Shown here: positions 44,036 to 52,873 of the stretch, one piece after another
Layout: every line of letters begins with the position of its first letter
Numbering within the stretch: position 1 is the first letter of the stretch
Assembly (NCBI GenBank): GCA_936914845.1
Contig: CAKZGE010000003.1
Coordinates: 558,001 to 622,000 of the forward strand
DNA: 64,000 nucleotides
From: an uncultured Chloracidobacterium sp.
Lineage (GTDB): Bacteria; Acidobacteriota; Blastocatellia; Pyrinomonadales; Pyrinomonadaceae
Reading direction: 5' to 3'
Translations under genes and position numbers: made by a program
The notes under the pieces: model-generated
Database searches by the model: none
What the model was told of the DNA's origin: nothing
The model's input: only the letters and a program-made list of their open reading frames with translations

Positions 44036-44540
44036 TGGGATCCCTATCGATCAACGAATCGAGGTCTGTGGAATGGACGAGGCGGCTTTTAGGGCGATCA
44101 GCGCCGACCAAAACCTTAAGCACGAGAAAGGCGAGCACGGTACCGACAACGCCGAGCCCGACCTGGCCCAATCCGCATGCCGCACCGATAGCAGAAGCCA
44201 CCCATACACCGGCTGAGGTGGTAATGCCGCTGACGTCGCCGTCGATGCGATTTTTAAGGATCGATCCGGCTCCGATAAAGCCGATGCCCGTGATAATGCC
44301 TTGGATCACGCGCGAAAGCCCGTCGGTACTCATTTCGGTGCGAATGCCGGCCAGAATGAAGACCGCTGTGCCGATGGCGACCAACGTGTGGGTGCGAAGT
44401 CCGGCCGCTTTTCCGGCAGTTTCACGTTCGTAGCCGATAACCGCAGCCAGCACGCCGGCCGCGATCAGGCGATAACCGATACGCAGCAACCCGGAAAACC
44501 CGTCCGGGCCGAGACCAAGTTCATTCTGCAAGAAGTCCAT
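44016..44540 (-). CDS. MgtC/SapB-family membrane protein
   Basis: 174 residues: four or five membrane helices with the MgtC signature AAVIGYERETAGKAAGLRTHTLVAIGTAVF and GIITGIGFIGAGSIL. MgtC proteins support growth at low Mg2+ and modulate membrane energetics. No C-terminal ACT-like domain is present. Overlaps the acyltransferase start. Confidence 0.9.
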   Translation of the reverse strand: MDFLQNELGLGPDGFSGLLRIGYRLIAAGVLAAVIGYERETAGKAAGLRTHTLVAIGTAVFILAGIRTEMSTDGLSRVIQGIITGIGFIGAGSILKNRIDGDVSGITTSAGVWVASAIGAACGLGQVGLGVVGTVLAFLVLKVLVGADRPKSRLVHSTDLDSLIDRDPNGKQEK

Positions 44541-44717
44541 AGGATCGATCAGCCGTAATTATATAACATTTTGAGATCTCGCGGACCGGAACCAGGGGTT
44601 CGAGCCGAGACAATTCTTACAAAACTCTTACATTCGACACCGGAAAAAGCTGTTAGGCTTTTAATTGCGGCGAAATGCCGCGGGGCATTTATATACAAGG
44701 AAAGAAGTAATATTTTT

Positions 44718-45593
44718 ATGGAGATCGCAACAAAACTGCAGAAAGATTCGGCCCAGCTCAATTGGGCGACCATCATCGGTGTCACGATATTTCATCTATT
44801 GGGTATTGCGGCATTGTTCTTTTTCAGCTGGCAGAATGTGGCCGCGGCTTTATTGTTAGCCTGGTTTGCCGGCGGTCTTGGCATTGGTGTCGGGTACCAT
44901 CGGTTATTGACACACCGCGGTTTCAAAGTGCCGCTGTGGCTGGAAAGAACCCTGAGCGTGATCGGCACATTGGCAATGCAGTCCGGCCCGCTGACGTGGG
45001 TGACGACACATCGCTTGCACCACGCCTTTACCGAAACTGATAAAGATCCGCACAGCCCGAATCACGGCACGTACTGGTCGCATATGGGCTGGATCTTTCG
45101 CGGTACGGCCCAAAACCATTCGATGGCGGTCAAAAAGCGCTATTGTCCCGATCTGGTAAAAGATCCGTTCCAATTGTGGCTCGATCAATATTATTGGGTG
45201 CCGACGGTGGTCGTGGCGGTGATCTTGTTTGCTATCGGCGGACTTCCGATGGTTCTGTGGGGGATCTTTCTGCGGGTGGTACTTGGGTGGCATTCGACGT
45301 GGCTGGTCAATTCGGCAACGCACCTGTGGGGCACACGCCGTTTCGATTCGCGCGATACTTCGCGAAACAATGCATTGATCGCGGCCATTACGTGGGGCGA
45401 AGGCTGGCACAATAATCATCATGCTCATCCACGGTCGGCAAAACACGGGTTGGCCTGGTATGAAATTGACATCAATTGGATGGTGATCAGCACGCTCAAG
45501 AAGCTAGGGTTGGCAAAAAGCGTGTTTGCCTATGACCTGAAAGACAAGATATCAGAGACACCGGACCTAGTTCCGGCACAGGAAAGCGTCTAG
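44718..45593 (+). CDS. Acyl-CoA/fatty-acid desaturase
   Basis: 291 residues with the three histidine boxes of membrane di-iron desaturases: HRLLTH, HRLHH and HNNHH, in VGYHRLLTHRGF, TTHRLHHAFTETDKDPHSP and GEGWHNNHHAHP. It introduces a double bond, probably delta-9, into saturated acyl chains. The ATG at 44718 is chosen because AAGGAAAG lies 14 bases upstream and the N-terminus fits the family; the open frame upstream to 44571 is not family-like. A strong terminator follows. Confidence 0.93.
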   Translation: MEIATKLQKDSAQLNWATIIGVTIFHLLGIAALFFFSWQNVAAALLLAWFAGGLGIGVGYHRLLTHRGFKVPLWLERTLSVIGTLAMQSGPLTWVTTHRLHHAFTETDKDPHSPNHGTYWSHMGWIFRGTAQNHSMAVKKRYCPDLVKDPFQLWLDQYYWVPTVVVAVILFAIGGLPMVLWGIFLRVVLGWHSTWLVNSATHLWGTRRFDSRDTSRNNALIAAITWGEGWHNNHHAHPRSAKHGLAWYEIDINWMVISTLKKLGLAKSVFAYDLKDKISETPDLVPAQESV

Positions 45594-45613
45594 ACGCCGG
45601 TTTCGCGACACAT

Positions 45614-45667
45614 AGATCTCCGGGCAATAGTAAAGATCCGCTTTTACTTTTGCCCGGATCTTTTTTT
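45614..45667 (+). terminator. Rho-independent terminator after the desaturase
   Basis: Long imperfect stem AGATC(TC)CGGGCAA / TTGCCCGGATCT with an inner hairpin TAAAG/CTTTTA, followed by seven T. Confidence 0.85.
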
Positions 45668-45683
45668 AATCTAAGGTTCAGGA

Positions 45684-46571
45684 ATGCGTCGAAAAAAGGC
45701 AACGATATTTTTTCTGGTATTCGGGATCTGCTTGGTCGCGGCGGCGGTCGCGCTCAACATCGGCTGGATATTGCTGAACCTGCGCGAAGTGGCCCTTCTG
45801 GTCGTGGGTATCATTTTCTTTGCCGTCATTATAACGGGGTTGACGCTTAATACGATATTTCTGGTGCGTGAGATCCGCCGCAATGAACAGCACGACGCTT
45901 TCATGAACGCAATAACGCACGAACTGAAAACGCCGATCGCTTCGATCAAGCTATATCTTGAAACGCTAAAGACGCGCGAGGTGGCACCGGCCAAGCAGCG
46001 CGAATTCTATGACGTGATGCTGGCAGACTGCGGCCGATTGCTCGGCACCGTTGAAGAGGTGCTGCAGGCGAGCCGGATGCGGGACAAAGGCCGGCCGGTA
46101 AGCGTAGAGGATGTCGAATTGCGAGGCCTGATCAAAGAAACCGCAAAGACGCTTTGTACACAATATCATCTACCCGAAAGCATAGTGCGTTTTACGGGCA
46201 ACATGGAAGATGCCCACGTTCTGGGCGACCGCGATGAACTGCAGACGGTTTTTAAGAATCTGCTTGACAATGCGATCAAATATTCGGGCGGCGAACCGAA
46301 AATAACGGTGCGGATGAAACAGACGGGGCTGCCGAAACGGCTCGAGGTCTATATTAAAGACAACGGCATCGGAATTTCAAAAGGCGAATTGAAAAGTATA
46401 TTTAAGCGGTTCTACCGTGTCGGAACCGGGCCGGCGAAAGACCGGAAAGGTTCCGGGCTGGGGCTCTTCATCGTGCGGGCGATGCTGCAGCGGCACGGCG
46501 GCAAGATCAGAGCCGAAAGCCGCGGCGAGGGCGAAGGAACAACATTTATTATTCAACTTCCGCTTATCTGA
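45684..46571 (+). CDS. Sensor histidine kinase
   Basis: 295 residues: two N-terminal membrane helices with hardly any loop between, then H-box HELKTPIASIK (His near 79), N-box FKNLLDNAIKYSGG, G1 DNGIGI and G2 GSGLGLF. Without an external sensor domain it probably senses the membrane or a partner protein. One base separates its stop from the response regulator ATG. Confidence 0.93.
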   Translation: MRRKKATIFFLVFGICLVAAAVALNIGWILLNLREVALLVVGIIFFAVIITGLTLNTIFLVREIRRNEQHDAFMNAITHELKTPIASIKLYLETLKTREVAPAKQREFYDVMLADCGRLLGTVEEVLQASRMRDKGRPVSVEDVELRGLIKETAKTLCTQYHLPESIVRFTGNMEDAHVLGDRDELQTVFKNLLDNAIKYSGGEPKITVRMKQTGLPKRLEVYIKDNGIGISKGELKSIFKRFYRVGTGPAKDRKGSGLGLFIVRAMLQRHGGKIRAESRGEGEGTTFIIQLPLI

Positions 46572-46572
46572 T

Positions 46573-47283
46573 ATGAAGATCTTGATAGTAGAGGACGAGG
46601 ATCACATTGCCCAAGGGCTGCGGTTCAATCTGGAGGCTGAGGGTTATGAGGCAGAGATCGCAAGCACCGGCGAAGAGGGTTTGGCCGCGCTTGGGCGGGA
46701 GCAATTTGATGCCGTTGTTCTCGATATAATGCTGCCGCGCATGGACGGTTTCGAGGTGGCGAAAGAGCTTCGCATGAACAGCAATTATGTTCCGGTGCTG
46801 ATGCTGACGGCGCGCGGCCGTCCGGAAGATGTGCTGAAAGGTTTTGAGGCAGGAGCCGACGATTATCTGCCGAAACCTTTCGATCTTGAGATATTCATGG
46901 CACGGCTGAACGGGCTTCTCCGTCGCAGCGAATGGGCAAAACGAGCTAAGCGGCCGGCGATCTCGGGCATTCAGGATATAAACGGCAAAAAGATCGATCT
47001 CGATAATCTGGAATTAACAAGCGGCGGCGAAACAGTTCGGCTGACCCTCATGGAAATAAAGCTGCTGCGATATTTGATCGAGAACGAAGGCAGGAATATT
47101 TCGCGAAAAACCATTCTCGAAGATGTGTGGGACCTGCAGGAAGATACCGATACACGGGCGATAGATAATTTCATTGTGCGGCTGCGTAAATATCTGGAAG
47201 ACGAACCGAACAACCCGCAAATATTGCTGACCGTTCGCGGGATCGGCTATAAATTTGTGCGGCCGGGCGGCGACGAAAGTTGA
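46573..47283 (+). CDS. OmpR-family response regulator
   Basis: 236 residues. Receiver domain with the phospho-acceptor Asp51 (VVLDIMLPRMDG) and Lys in LPKPFDL; C-terminal winged helix (MEIKLLRYLIENEGRNISRK, TIDNFIVRLRKYLE-type). The cognate kinase is immediately upstream. The ATG at 46573 is fixed by the receiver start MKILIVEDED; the frame upstream is the kinase shadow. Its last 37 bases overlap, on the other strand, the nuclease-like gene. Confidence 0.96.
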   Translation: MKILIVEDEDHIAQGLRFNLEAEGYEAEIASTGEEGLAALGREQFDAVVLDIMLPRMDGFEVAKELRMNSNYVPVLMLTARGRPEDVLKGFEAGADDYLPKPFDLEIFMARLNGLLRRSEWAKRAKRPAISGIQDINGKKIDLDNLELTSGGETVRLTLMEIKLLRYLIENEGRNISRKTILEDVWDLQEDTDTRAIDNFIVRLRKYLEDEPNNPQILLTVRGIGYKFVRPGGDES

Positions 47284-48746
47284 CCGCGCTGATCGCTGCG
47301 GCTGACGACCCTGATCTTTTGCCGCCAATGTTCGTGGAGACCGAAACGCCATATTTCAATTTCGGGAACCAGCATTTGCACAAATCTTTCATGCTCGCGA
47401 TGAAAGCTGAGCGCCGGGGCAACGGTATAGACCAAAGCGGGCTGATCTCTTATTTCGAGGTCGCCGAAAAGTTTTGCTTGGCGAAGCACGCCGCTTCGCC
47501 GCTGAAGTTCGATCTTGCGCCAATAATCTGCAGCTTGAAAGATCATTTCGCGGTCGGGTGATGTTTTTAATTCTATAATGACGAGGCGTCCATCGCGACG
47601 CATGGCGAGCAGATCGATCTTATCGGCAGAGGTGGGAAACTGATGATAGAGCGGCGATAAGATAAGGTTCGGGTCGAGCTTTTTGATATCGCGGCGAAGA
47701 ATAGATTCGAGCCAGGCTTCCGGCGCATTACGAAAATATTCGTGCCGTCTGTGCCGCGGGCTCGCACACCGGCTGGCAGCAATGCGGCCGAGCAGATCTT
47801 CAAGTTCGGGCCACGATGCGTCCGTTAGCCGCCGCATCGGACCTTGTGTTCCGAACCACGCCATTTCGACATTTCCAATAGTTCGGACCCGCGCAAACGG
47901 AAGGCCGTTGTACCGAAGCGTTTCTCCATTTGCCGTGCAGATCGTGTCGATCTCCGCCGGTGCCAGCTGTTGTATGCGAACGGCTGCGGAGCTGGGAAAA
48001 GATTCGCCCGGCAGACGAAGAGCAGCTGCCTTTTCCTTCCACAGATCGTTCATAGCAAACGGCTCAAGGCGGTCCAAAGTTCCGTTGTCACACATCTCAT
48101 AAAAACGAAATGCGGCGGCGTTCGGGCTCTGAAGCAGAGCATGGAGTCGCCGAAGCTCAAGCATTACCCGTTTAGAACCGATGAGCCATATTTCGCGAGC
48201 CGACAGTTTTTTTCGGACAGAAGCCTTTTCGAACCAAAGCAGCGCGGAAGCAAGCTGAGTTTCGGGACGAACGGCCCCGGAAACATCGGTCATGATAACA
48301 ATGCTGTCACCTTTTGGCGGAAAGGCAGTTATGCGGGCAATGCGGCCGCTTTTAAGCTCGATACGGCCGATCTTCAATTCAGGACAGCGGGTGCGGACAG
48401 CATTTGCAGCCGCATTGGCGCGTTCAAGCCGCACCACCTCGATGGCAGCGGCGAGCGTGCCATGCAGAACGCGCGGCACAAGACGAATCTCTTCGATCTC
48501 GCCGCCAAAAGGGCCGGCTATCGCGAGAACTATCTCATCATTATCGAAAAGCGAATTGACGATGCGCCGGGTACGAAAGCCGGCTTGGTCGGGAAATGCA
48601 AATAGAAGTTTGCTGCCATCGGAAAAAACATCACATTCAGAGGAATTTACGGGAAATGCACGACCGCTTTCATGCGTCAGCAGCCATTCGGCATGGACGG
48701 CGATCGCGTTTCGCAATTCGGCTGCGTTCTCTTCGGCATTCACCAT
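47247..48746 (-). CDS. PD-(D/E)XK nuclease-like (NucS/DUF91-type) C-terminus with unknown N-terminus
   Basis: 499 residues. The last 160 fit a PD-(D/E)XK fold: EAWLESILRRDIKKLDP, then KIDLLAMRRDGRLVIIELKT (Asp and E-x-K), followed by FQAADYW, like the core of NucS/DUF91 endonucleases. The first 340 residues have no recognised domain. It has a seven-base overlap with the preceding SGNH gene (ATGGTGA), so they are coupled. The end overlaps the response regulator antisense by 37 bases. Possible role in DNA repair or defence is inference. Confidence 0.65.
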   Translation of the reverse strand: MVNAEENAAELRNAIAVHAEWLLTHESGRAFPVNSSECDVFSDGSKLLFAFPDQAGFRTRRIVNSLFDNDEIVLAIAGPFGGEIEEIRLVPRVLHGTLAAAIEVVRLERANAAANAVRTRCPELKIGRIELKSGRIARITAFPPKGDSIVIMTDVSGAVRPETQLASALLWFEKASVRKKLSAREIWLIGSKRVMLELRRLHALLQSPNAAAFRFYEMCDNGTLDRLEPFAMNDLWKEKAAALRLPGESFPSSAAVRIQQLAPAEIDTICTANGETLRYNGLPFARVRTIGNVEMAWFGTQGPMRRLTDASWPELEDLLGRIAASRCASPRHRRHEYFRNAPEAWLESILRRDIKKLDPNLILSPLYHQFPTSADKIDLLAMRRDGRLVIIELKTSPDREMIFQAADYWRKIELQRRSGVLRQAKLFGDLEIRDQPALVYTVAPALSFHREHERFVQMLVPEIEIWRFGLHEHWRQKIRVVSRSDQRGQLSSPPGRTNL

Positions 48747-49489
48747 TTATGATTTGCGAAAAAATACTCGACCATTGCTTCGGACCAATCGGAATAGCCT
48801 TTTTCCGAAGGGTGTATGCCATCGGCAAAAAAGCCTTCGATCTCGAGCCCGACCGGCTGCGGATAGTAGAAAACGCGTTCAAGCCCGGCGGAAAACTGTT
48901 TGATATTTGCGTCGTGCATTCTCGAAAGCCGCCACAATATTCCGCGAATAGGTTGCGGCAAGGCAGGCGAAAGCTTGATCATCGGGCAATTTGAAATGAA
49001 AACGACTGCTTTGGGATAGCGGCTTCGCAGGAGCACGAGAAGCTCAAGCATATCACGGCGCCATTTCCGCGGGCTGCTCAATTTTAAAACATCGTTGCCG
49101 CCAAGTCCGACCAAGATGAAGTCAAAATCGCCTTCGGGTATCTGAGGGACGAGTTCGTCAAGAGTTTGGCGGGCGGTGACGCCGTTCTTGCCGATCACGG
49201 TCCAATCGACATCGCGTTCAAGCCGCATTGAAAGATTTTTGGCAAATTGTCCGGCGAGGGCAAATTCATGAGTTCGCGCACCAAGCCCGGCAACTGTCGA
49301 TTCCCCGATGACCAGTAATTTCAAAGCATTATGCGAATTGCCGATGCTGCCGGAAATGCCGCCGCCGGCACCCGGAAGTACACCCACCTTTCGCCGCGTA
49401 TATTGCCCCTGCAGGTAAAGTAGGGGCGAAAACGGCAATATGGCTGCACCGCCGAGATAGTATAAAGTTTGCCACATAATAAGGTTCAT
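48740..49489 (-). CDS. SGNH/GDSL-type hydrolase
   Basis: 249 residues. An N-terminal hydrophobic segment (MWQTLYYLGGAAILPFSPLLYL) is followed by block I with GES (LLVIGESTVAGLGA; Ser near 75), block III GLGGNDV and block V DGIHPSEKGY, giving a Ser-His-Asp hydrolase. It may be membrane-tethered and periplasmic. Substrate unknown. A TTG at 49513 is also open, but the ATG at 49489 is preferred. Confidence 0.88.
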   Translation of the reverse strand: MNLIMWQTLYYLGGAAILPFSPLLYLQGQYTRRKVGVLPGAGGGISGSIGNSHNALKLLVIGESTVAGLGARTHEFALAGQFAKNLSMRLERDVDWTVIGKNGVTARQTLDELVPQIPEGDFDFILVGLGGNDVLKLSSPRKWRRDMLELLVLLRSRYPKAVVFISNCPMIKLSPALPQPIRGILWRLSRMHDANIKQFSAGLERVFYYPQPVGLEIEGFFADGIHPSEKGYSDWSEAMVEYFFANHKW

Positions 49490-49536
49490 CTGTGTCTTGT
49501 CGGCAACCGCCAATATGTTAAAATTTCAATACTCGA

Positions 49537-50208
49537 ATGTTTTTGTCAAATCCCGCCAAATCTTTGCTGCTCGCCATTTCGCTGATATTGCTCACCGCCG
49601 GATGCCGGATATGGTCGGAATCGCCTGAGAATAGCTCTCAGAATATAGCTGAAAGCGAACTGCCGCATTATTTTGCTAACCGCGAACCCGACAACTATCA
49701 ATGCGAGATCGTGGTGACATCCGGAGGTAAACAATACCGGACACGGATCGCCCGAAAAGGCGAATGGCAGCGCATAGACGAGAGGTTCGGTGAAAGCGGC
49801 GGGCGAACGATCCTGCGGACGGACAAGCAATATCTGATAGACGAAAAACGAAAGATATATGCCGAGGCGGACGTTCCGGCCGGCGAACAGACCGAGCTTT
49901 GGGTGGAAATGACACAACATCTGCTGCACGAAGGCGGACGGCCGCGGCCGGAGCAAATATCATCCGACGACAATTCGGCGGTTTTCAGGATCTTGCAAAA
50001 CGAGGGGCGAACCGAAATATTGATCTATGTAGATAAAGCGATCGGCATGCCGGTAAAACAGGAATTTTTTTCCGTCGAGGGCGAGACGCGGGAGCTGCGG
50101 TATGCGATGGAACTGGCCAATTTTTCGCCGGCGGCGGATGGCGCGCTATTTGCGGTTCCGTCCGGATCGCGAAAGGTCTCAGCAACAGAATTTTTGGCGG
50201 CGAGATAG
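49537..50208 (+). CDS. Putative outer-membrane or periplasmic lipoprotein
   Basis: 223 residues with a lipoprotein signal (LLLAISLILLTAGC, LTAGC lipobox). The mature part is beta-rich with repeated KQYRTRIARKGEWQRID, KQYLIDEKRKIYAE and FFSVEGETRELRYAMEL, similar in style to LolA-like or DUF4412 lipoproteins; no firm family. It stands seven bases before a PaaI thioesterase. Confidence 0.75.
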   Translation: MFLSNPAKSLLLAISLILLTAGCRIWSESPENSSQNIAESELPHYFANREPDNYQCEIVVTSGGKQYRTRIARKGEWQRIDERFGESGGRTILRTDKQYLIDEKRKIYAEADVPAGEQTELWVEMTQHLLHEGGRPRPEQISSDDNSAVFRILQNEGRTEILIYVDKAIGMPVKQEFFSVEGETRELRYAMELANFSPAADGALFAVPSGSRKVSATEFLAAR

Positions 50209-50214
50209 GGATTT

Positions 50215-50625
50215 ATGAAAGAGATCACAGAAGAGCACAAAAAACGCGTTCAACGGGCGCTCGAGCGCGGTTTCAACGGCCATATCGGCATCAAGCTGGT
50301 CGATCTTGCGCCGAACGAGGCCGTCGTCAGCACGGATATGCGAGACGAATTGCGGCAGCCGCACGGGTTTCTGCACGGCGGGGTGACGGCGACGTTGATC
50401 GATACAGCAATGGCATTTGCGGTGATCACCTGTCTTGAAGACGACGAACGGGCCGTAACGGTCGATCTGAATGTCTATTATCTGCGGCCGCATATCGATG
50501 GCGATGTGATATGCAGTGCAAAGGTGATCAAAGCCGGCCGGCGGCTTTTTACGGTTACGGGCGAGATGCTGGACAGCGAAGGAAAATTGTTGGCAACGGC
50601 ACTTTCGACCTATTCAAAGATCTGA
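50215..50625 (+). CDS. PaaI-family hotdog thioesterase
   Basis: 136 residues of the hotdog fold: LRQPHGFLHGGVTATLIDTAMAFAV is the PaaI signature (HGG), then DLNVYYLRPHIDGDV. It hydrolyses aryl- or acyl-CoA. ATAGGGA upstream supports the ATG. It runs in one direction with the lipoprotein and ABC exporter genes. Confidence 0.9.
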   Translation: MKEITEEHKKRVQRALERGFNGHIGIKLVDLAPNEAVVSTDMRDELRQPHGFLHGGVTATLIDTAMAFAVITCLEDDERAVTVDLNVYYLRPHIDGDVICSAKVIKAGRRLFTVTGEMLDSEGKLLATALSTYSKI

Positions 50626-50642
50626 TCGAATAAAAGCCGCCA

Positions 50643-52385
50643 ATGGAACAACTGCGTAAATTTGCACGTTATTTTCGCCCTTATAAATGGCCGATGGCCG
50701 CCGGAATATTATGCATTCTGGCGTCGATGGCATTTGGGCTGCTGGTTCCATTTCTGGTGGGTAGAACGATCGATGACCTTTCGGCAGGTGTTACGTGGCA
50801 AAAAGCGGCCTTTTATCCATTGGCGATCTTGGGTGCCAATCTTTGTGCGGGGATATTTTTATTCTTTCAGCGGCGGCTGTTGATCAATACTTCGCGACAC
50901 ATCGAATTTGATATGCGCGAAGATTTCTACGCAGCATTGGTCGATCAGCCGTTGGAATATTTTCATAACAATAGGGTCGGTGATCTGATGGCTCGAGCGA
51001 CGAACGACCTGGCGGCGATCAGGCAGATGGTCGGACCGATGATCTTATACAGCTGCCAAGCGGTCTTTGCTTTGGCGATAGTGCTGCCTGTGCTGTTCAG
51101 CTTTTCGGCAAAGCTGACGTTGCTGATGTTGATCCCAATGCCATTTGTATCGCTGACGGTGAAGATACTGGGCGAACAGGTACACAAGCGTTTTGAAAAG
51201 ATACAAGAATATTTTTCGGACATCACAGCTCGGACACAAGAAAATCTGAGCGGGGTTCGCGTGGTGCGGGCCTACGCTCGCGAAGAAAGCGAAATTGAGC
51301 AGTTTCAGGAGCTGAACCGCGAATATGCCGCAAAGAATCTGCAATTGGTAAAATGGGCCGCGGCGATGCGTCCGCTGATGTTCTTCTTCATCGGGCTGGG
51401 TTTTGTCATTATCGTTGCGGTCGGTATTCCGATGGCTATCGAAGGCGAGATCACGGCGGGTGATTTCACGGCGTTCATTTTATATCTGCAGAGGATGATC
51501 TGGTATTTGATAGCCCTTGGATATGTTGTGAACCTATATCAACGCGGAACCGCATCATTAAAGCGTTTCAACACCGTTCTGGAAGCGGTGCCGGCGATAC
51601 GTGATGATCCCGACGCAGCGGAACAGCCGCCGATCAAAGGCGCCATCGAATTTCGCGATCTAACGTTCGCCTATAACGGAAAGCCGGTCTTGAGAAATGT
51701 CAGCCTCAAGATCGAACCGGGACAAACGGTGGCATTTGTGGGAAAGACGGGCAGCGGCAAATCTACATTGATCAGCCTAGTGCCGCGGTTGATCGATGCG
51801 GAACCCGGAATGGTGCTGATGGATGGCGTTCCCGTTGGCCGGTTTCCTCTGCGGCAGCTGCGGCGTTCGATAGGGTTTGTGCCGCAGGAAACGTTTTTGT
51901 TCAGCGACACGCTCAGCGGCAATATTGCATTGGGCATTGAGGCCGACCGCGAAAAAGGTATGACCGTCGAAGACGCCGCCCGGATCGCCGGGTTGGCCGA
52001 TGACGTTGCCGATTTTCCGGATAAATATCAACAGGTGGTCGGTGAACGCGGCATTACGCTTTCGGGCGGTCAGAAGCAACGGACGGCGATCGCCCGTGCG
52101 GTGATCCGCGAACCGCGGATATTGATACTTGATGATTCGCTTTCGGCGGTGGATACTTACACCGAAGAGACGATATTGAACAATCTTCGCGGTGTTCGGG
52201 CGGGCCGCACAACGCTTATCGTCTCTCATCGCATATCGACGATCCGTGATGCGGATCTAATATGCGTTCTGAATGACGGGCGGATAACGGAACGCGGCGA
52301 TCATGAAGAACTGCTGGAGCTTGGCGGCGAATACGCAGAGCTTTACCAGCGGCAGCTTTTAGAAGAGGAATTGGAGGCCGAATAG
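50643..52385 (+). CDS. ABC exporter, fused permease-ATPase (MsbA/MdlB-like)
   Basis: 580 residues: six membrane helices (opening FRPYKWPMAAGILCILASMAFG) and one ABC domain with GKTGSGKSTLI, LSGGQKQRTAIARAV and ILILDDSLSAVDTYTE. This is a half-size exporter working as a dimer. Substrate unknown; lipid, drug or peptide are all possible. Starts 17 bases after the thioesterase. Confidence 0.92.
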   Translation: MEQLRKFARYFRPYKWPMAAGILCILASMAFGLLVPFLVGRTIDDLSAGVTWQKAAFYPLAILGANLCAGIFLFFQRRLLINTSRHIEFDMREDFYAALVDQPLEYFHNNRVGDLMARATNDLAAIRQMVGPMILYSCQAVFALAIVLPVLFSFSAKLTLLMLIPMPFVSLTVKILGEQVHKRFEKIQEYFSDITARTQENLSGVRVVRAYAREESEIEQFQELNREYAAKNLQLVKWAAAMRPLMFFFIGLGFVIIVAVGIPMAIEGEITAGDFTAFILYLQRMIWYLIALGYVVNLYQRGTASLKRFNTVLEAVPAIRDDPDAAEQPPIKGAIEFRDLTFAYNGKPVLRNVSLKIEPGQTVAFVGKTGSGKSTLISLVPRLIDAEPGMVLMDGVPVGRFPLRQLRRSIGFVPQETFLFSDTLSGNIALGIEADREKGMTVEDAARIAGLADDVADFPDKYQQVVGERGITLSGGQKQRTAIARAVIREPRILILDDSLSAVDTYTEETILNNLRGVRAGRTTLIVSHRISTIRDADLICVLNDGRITERGDHEELLELGGEYAELYQRQLLEEELEAE

Positions 52386-52390
52386 AATAT

Positions 52391-52861
52391 ATGATGGAAA
52401 ATCCGGGATCTGAAGATCCGCAACAAACCTTGGTGAAAGCCGAGATCTACAAGCAACTGGTTGTCATCTGGGTTGGCATATTGGTCGGCCAGTTAATACT
52501 GCTGCCGGTGGTATATTTTGGTCGTCCGGCACTTTTCACACTCGAATTCACGCAGCCGTGGTGGGGGCCGACACCGGCGACCACCGGGGGTTTTATGCTT
52601 GCCTCGGTGCTGTTGATATTTTTTTCGTTTGCCTTCAGGAAAAAATTTCAGGGACGTGCTTTTCAAGACCGGAACCCATCAGAGGCTCTCAACGGCCTGG
52701 TAATTGCTCTGGTGATGTGCGAGGGGGTATCGCTTTTCGGCATGGTTCTGGCCTTCGCCTTCGAATACCAATATTTTTTCGTATGGATCATATTGGGCGT
52801 CGGGGCATCTCTGTTCCATTTTCCGAAACGCGATGACGTTGTGCTGCCGCCCGGGGTCTAA
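52391..52861 (+). CDS. Hypothetical membrane protein
   Basis: 156 residues with four hydrophobic segments (LVVIWVGILVGQLILLPVVYF, MLASVLLIFFSFAF, LVIALVMCEGVSLFGMVLAF, FFVWIILGVGASLF). No family recognised. It begins five bases after the exporter and may be part of the same unit. Confidence 0.8.
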   Translation: MMENPGSEDPQQTLVKAEIYKQLVVIWVGILVGQLILLPVVYFGRPALFTLEFTQPWWGPTPATTGGFMLASVLLIFFSFAFRKKFQGRAFQDRNPSEALNGLVIALVMCEGVSLFGMVLAFAFEYQYFFVWIILGVGASLFHFPKRDDVVLPPGV

Positions 52862-52873
52862 GATCTTTTGGAT

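Noticed and set aside
44571..44717. N-terminal extension of the desaturase frame
   Set aside because: The 49 extra codons are not family-like, and AAGGAAAG before the ATG at 44718 marks the real start.
46417..46572. Extension of the response regulator frame into the kinase gene
   Set aside because: This is a second reading frame of the kinase 3' end; the receiver domain begins at MKILIVEDED (46573).
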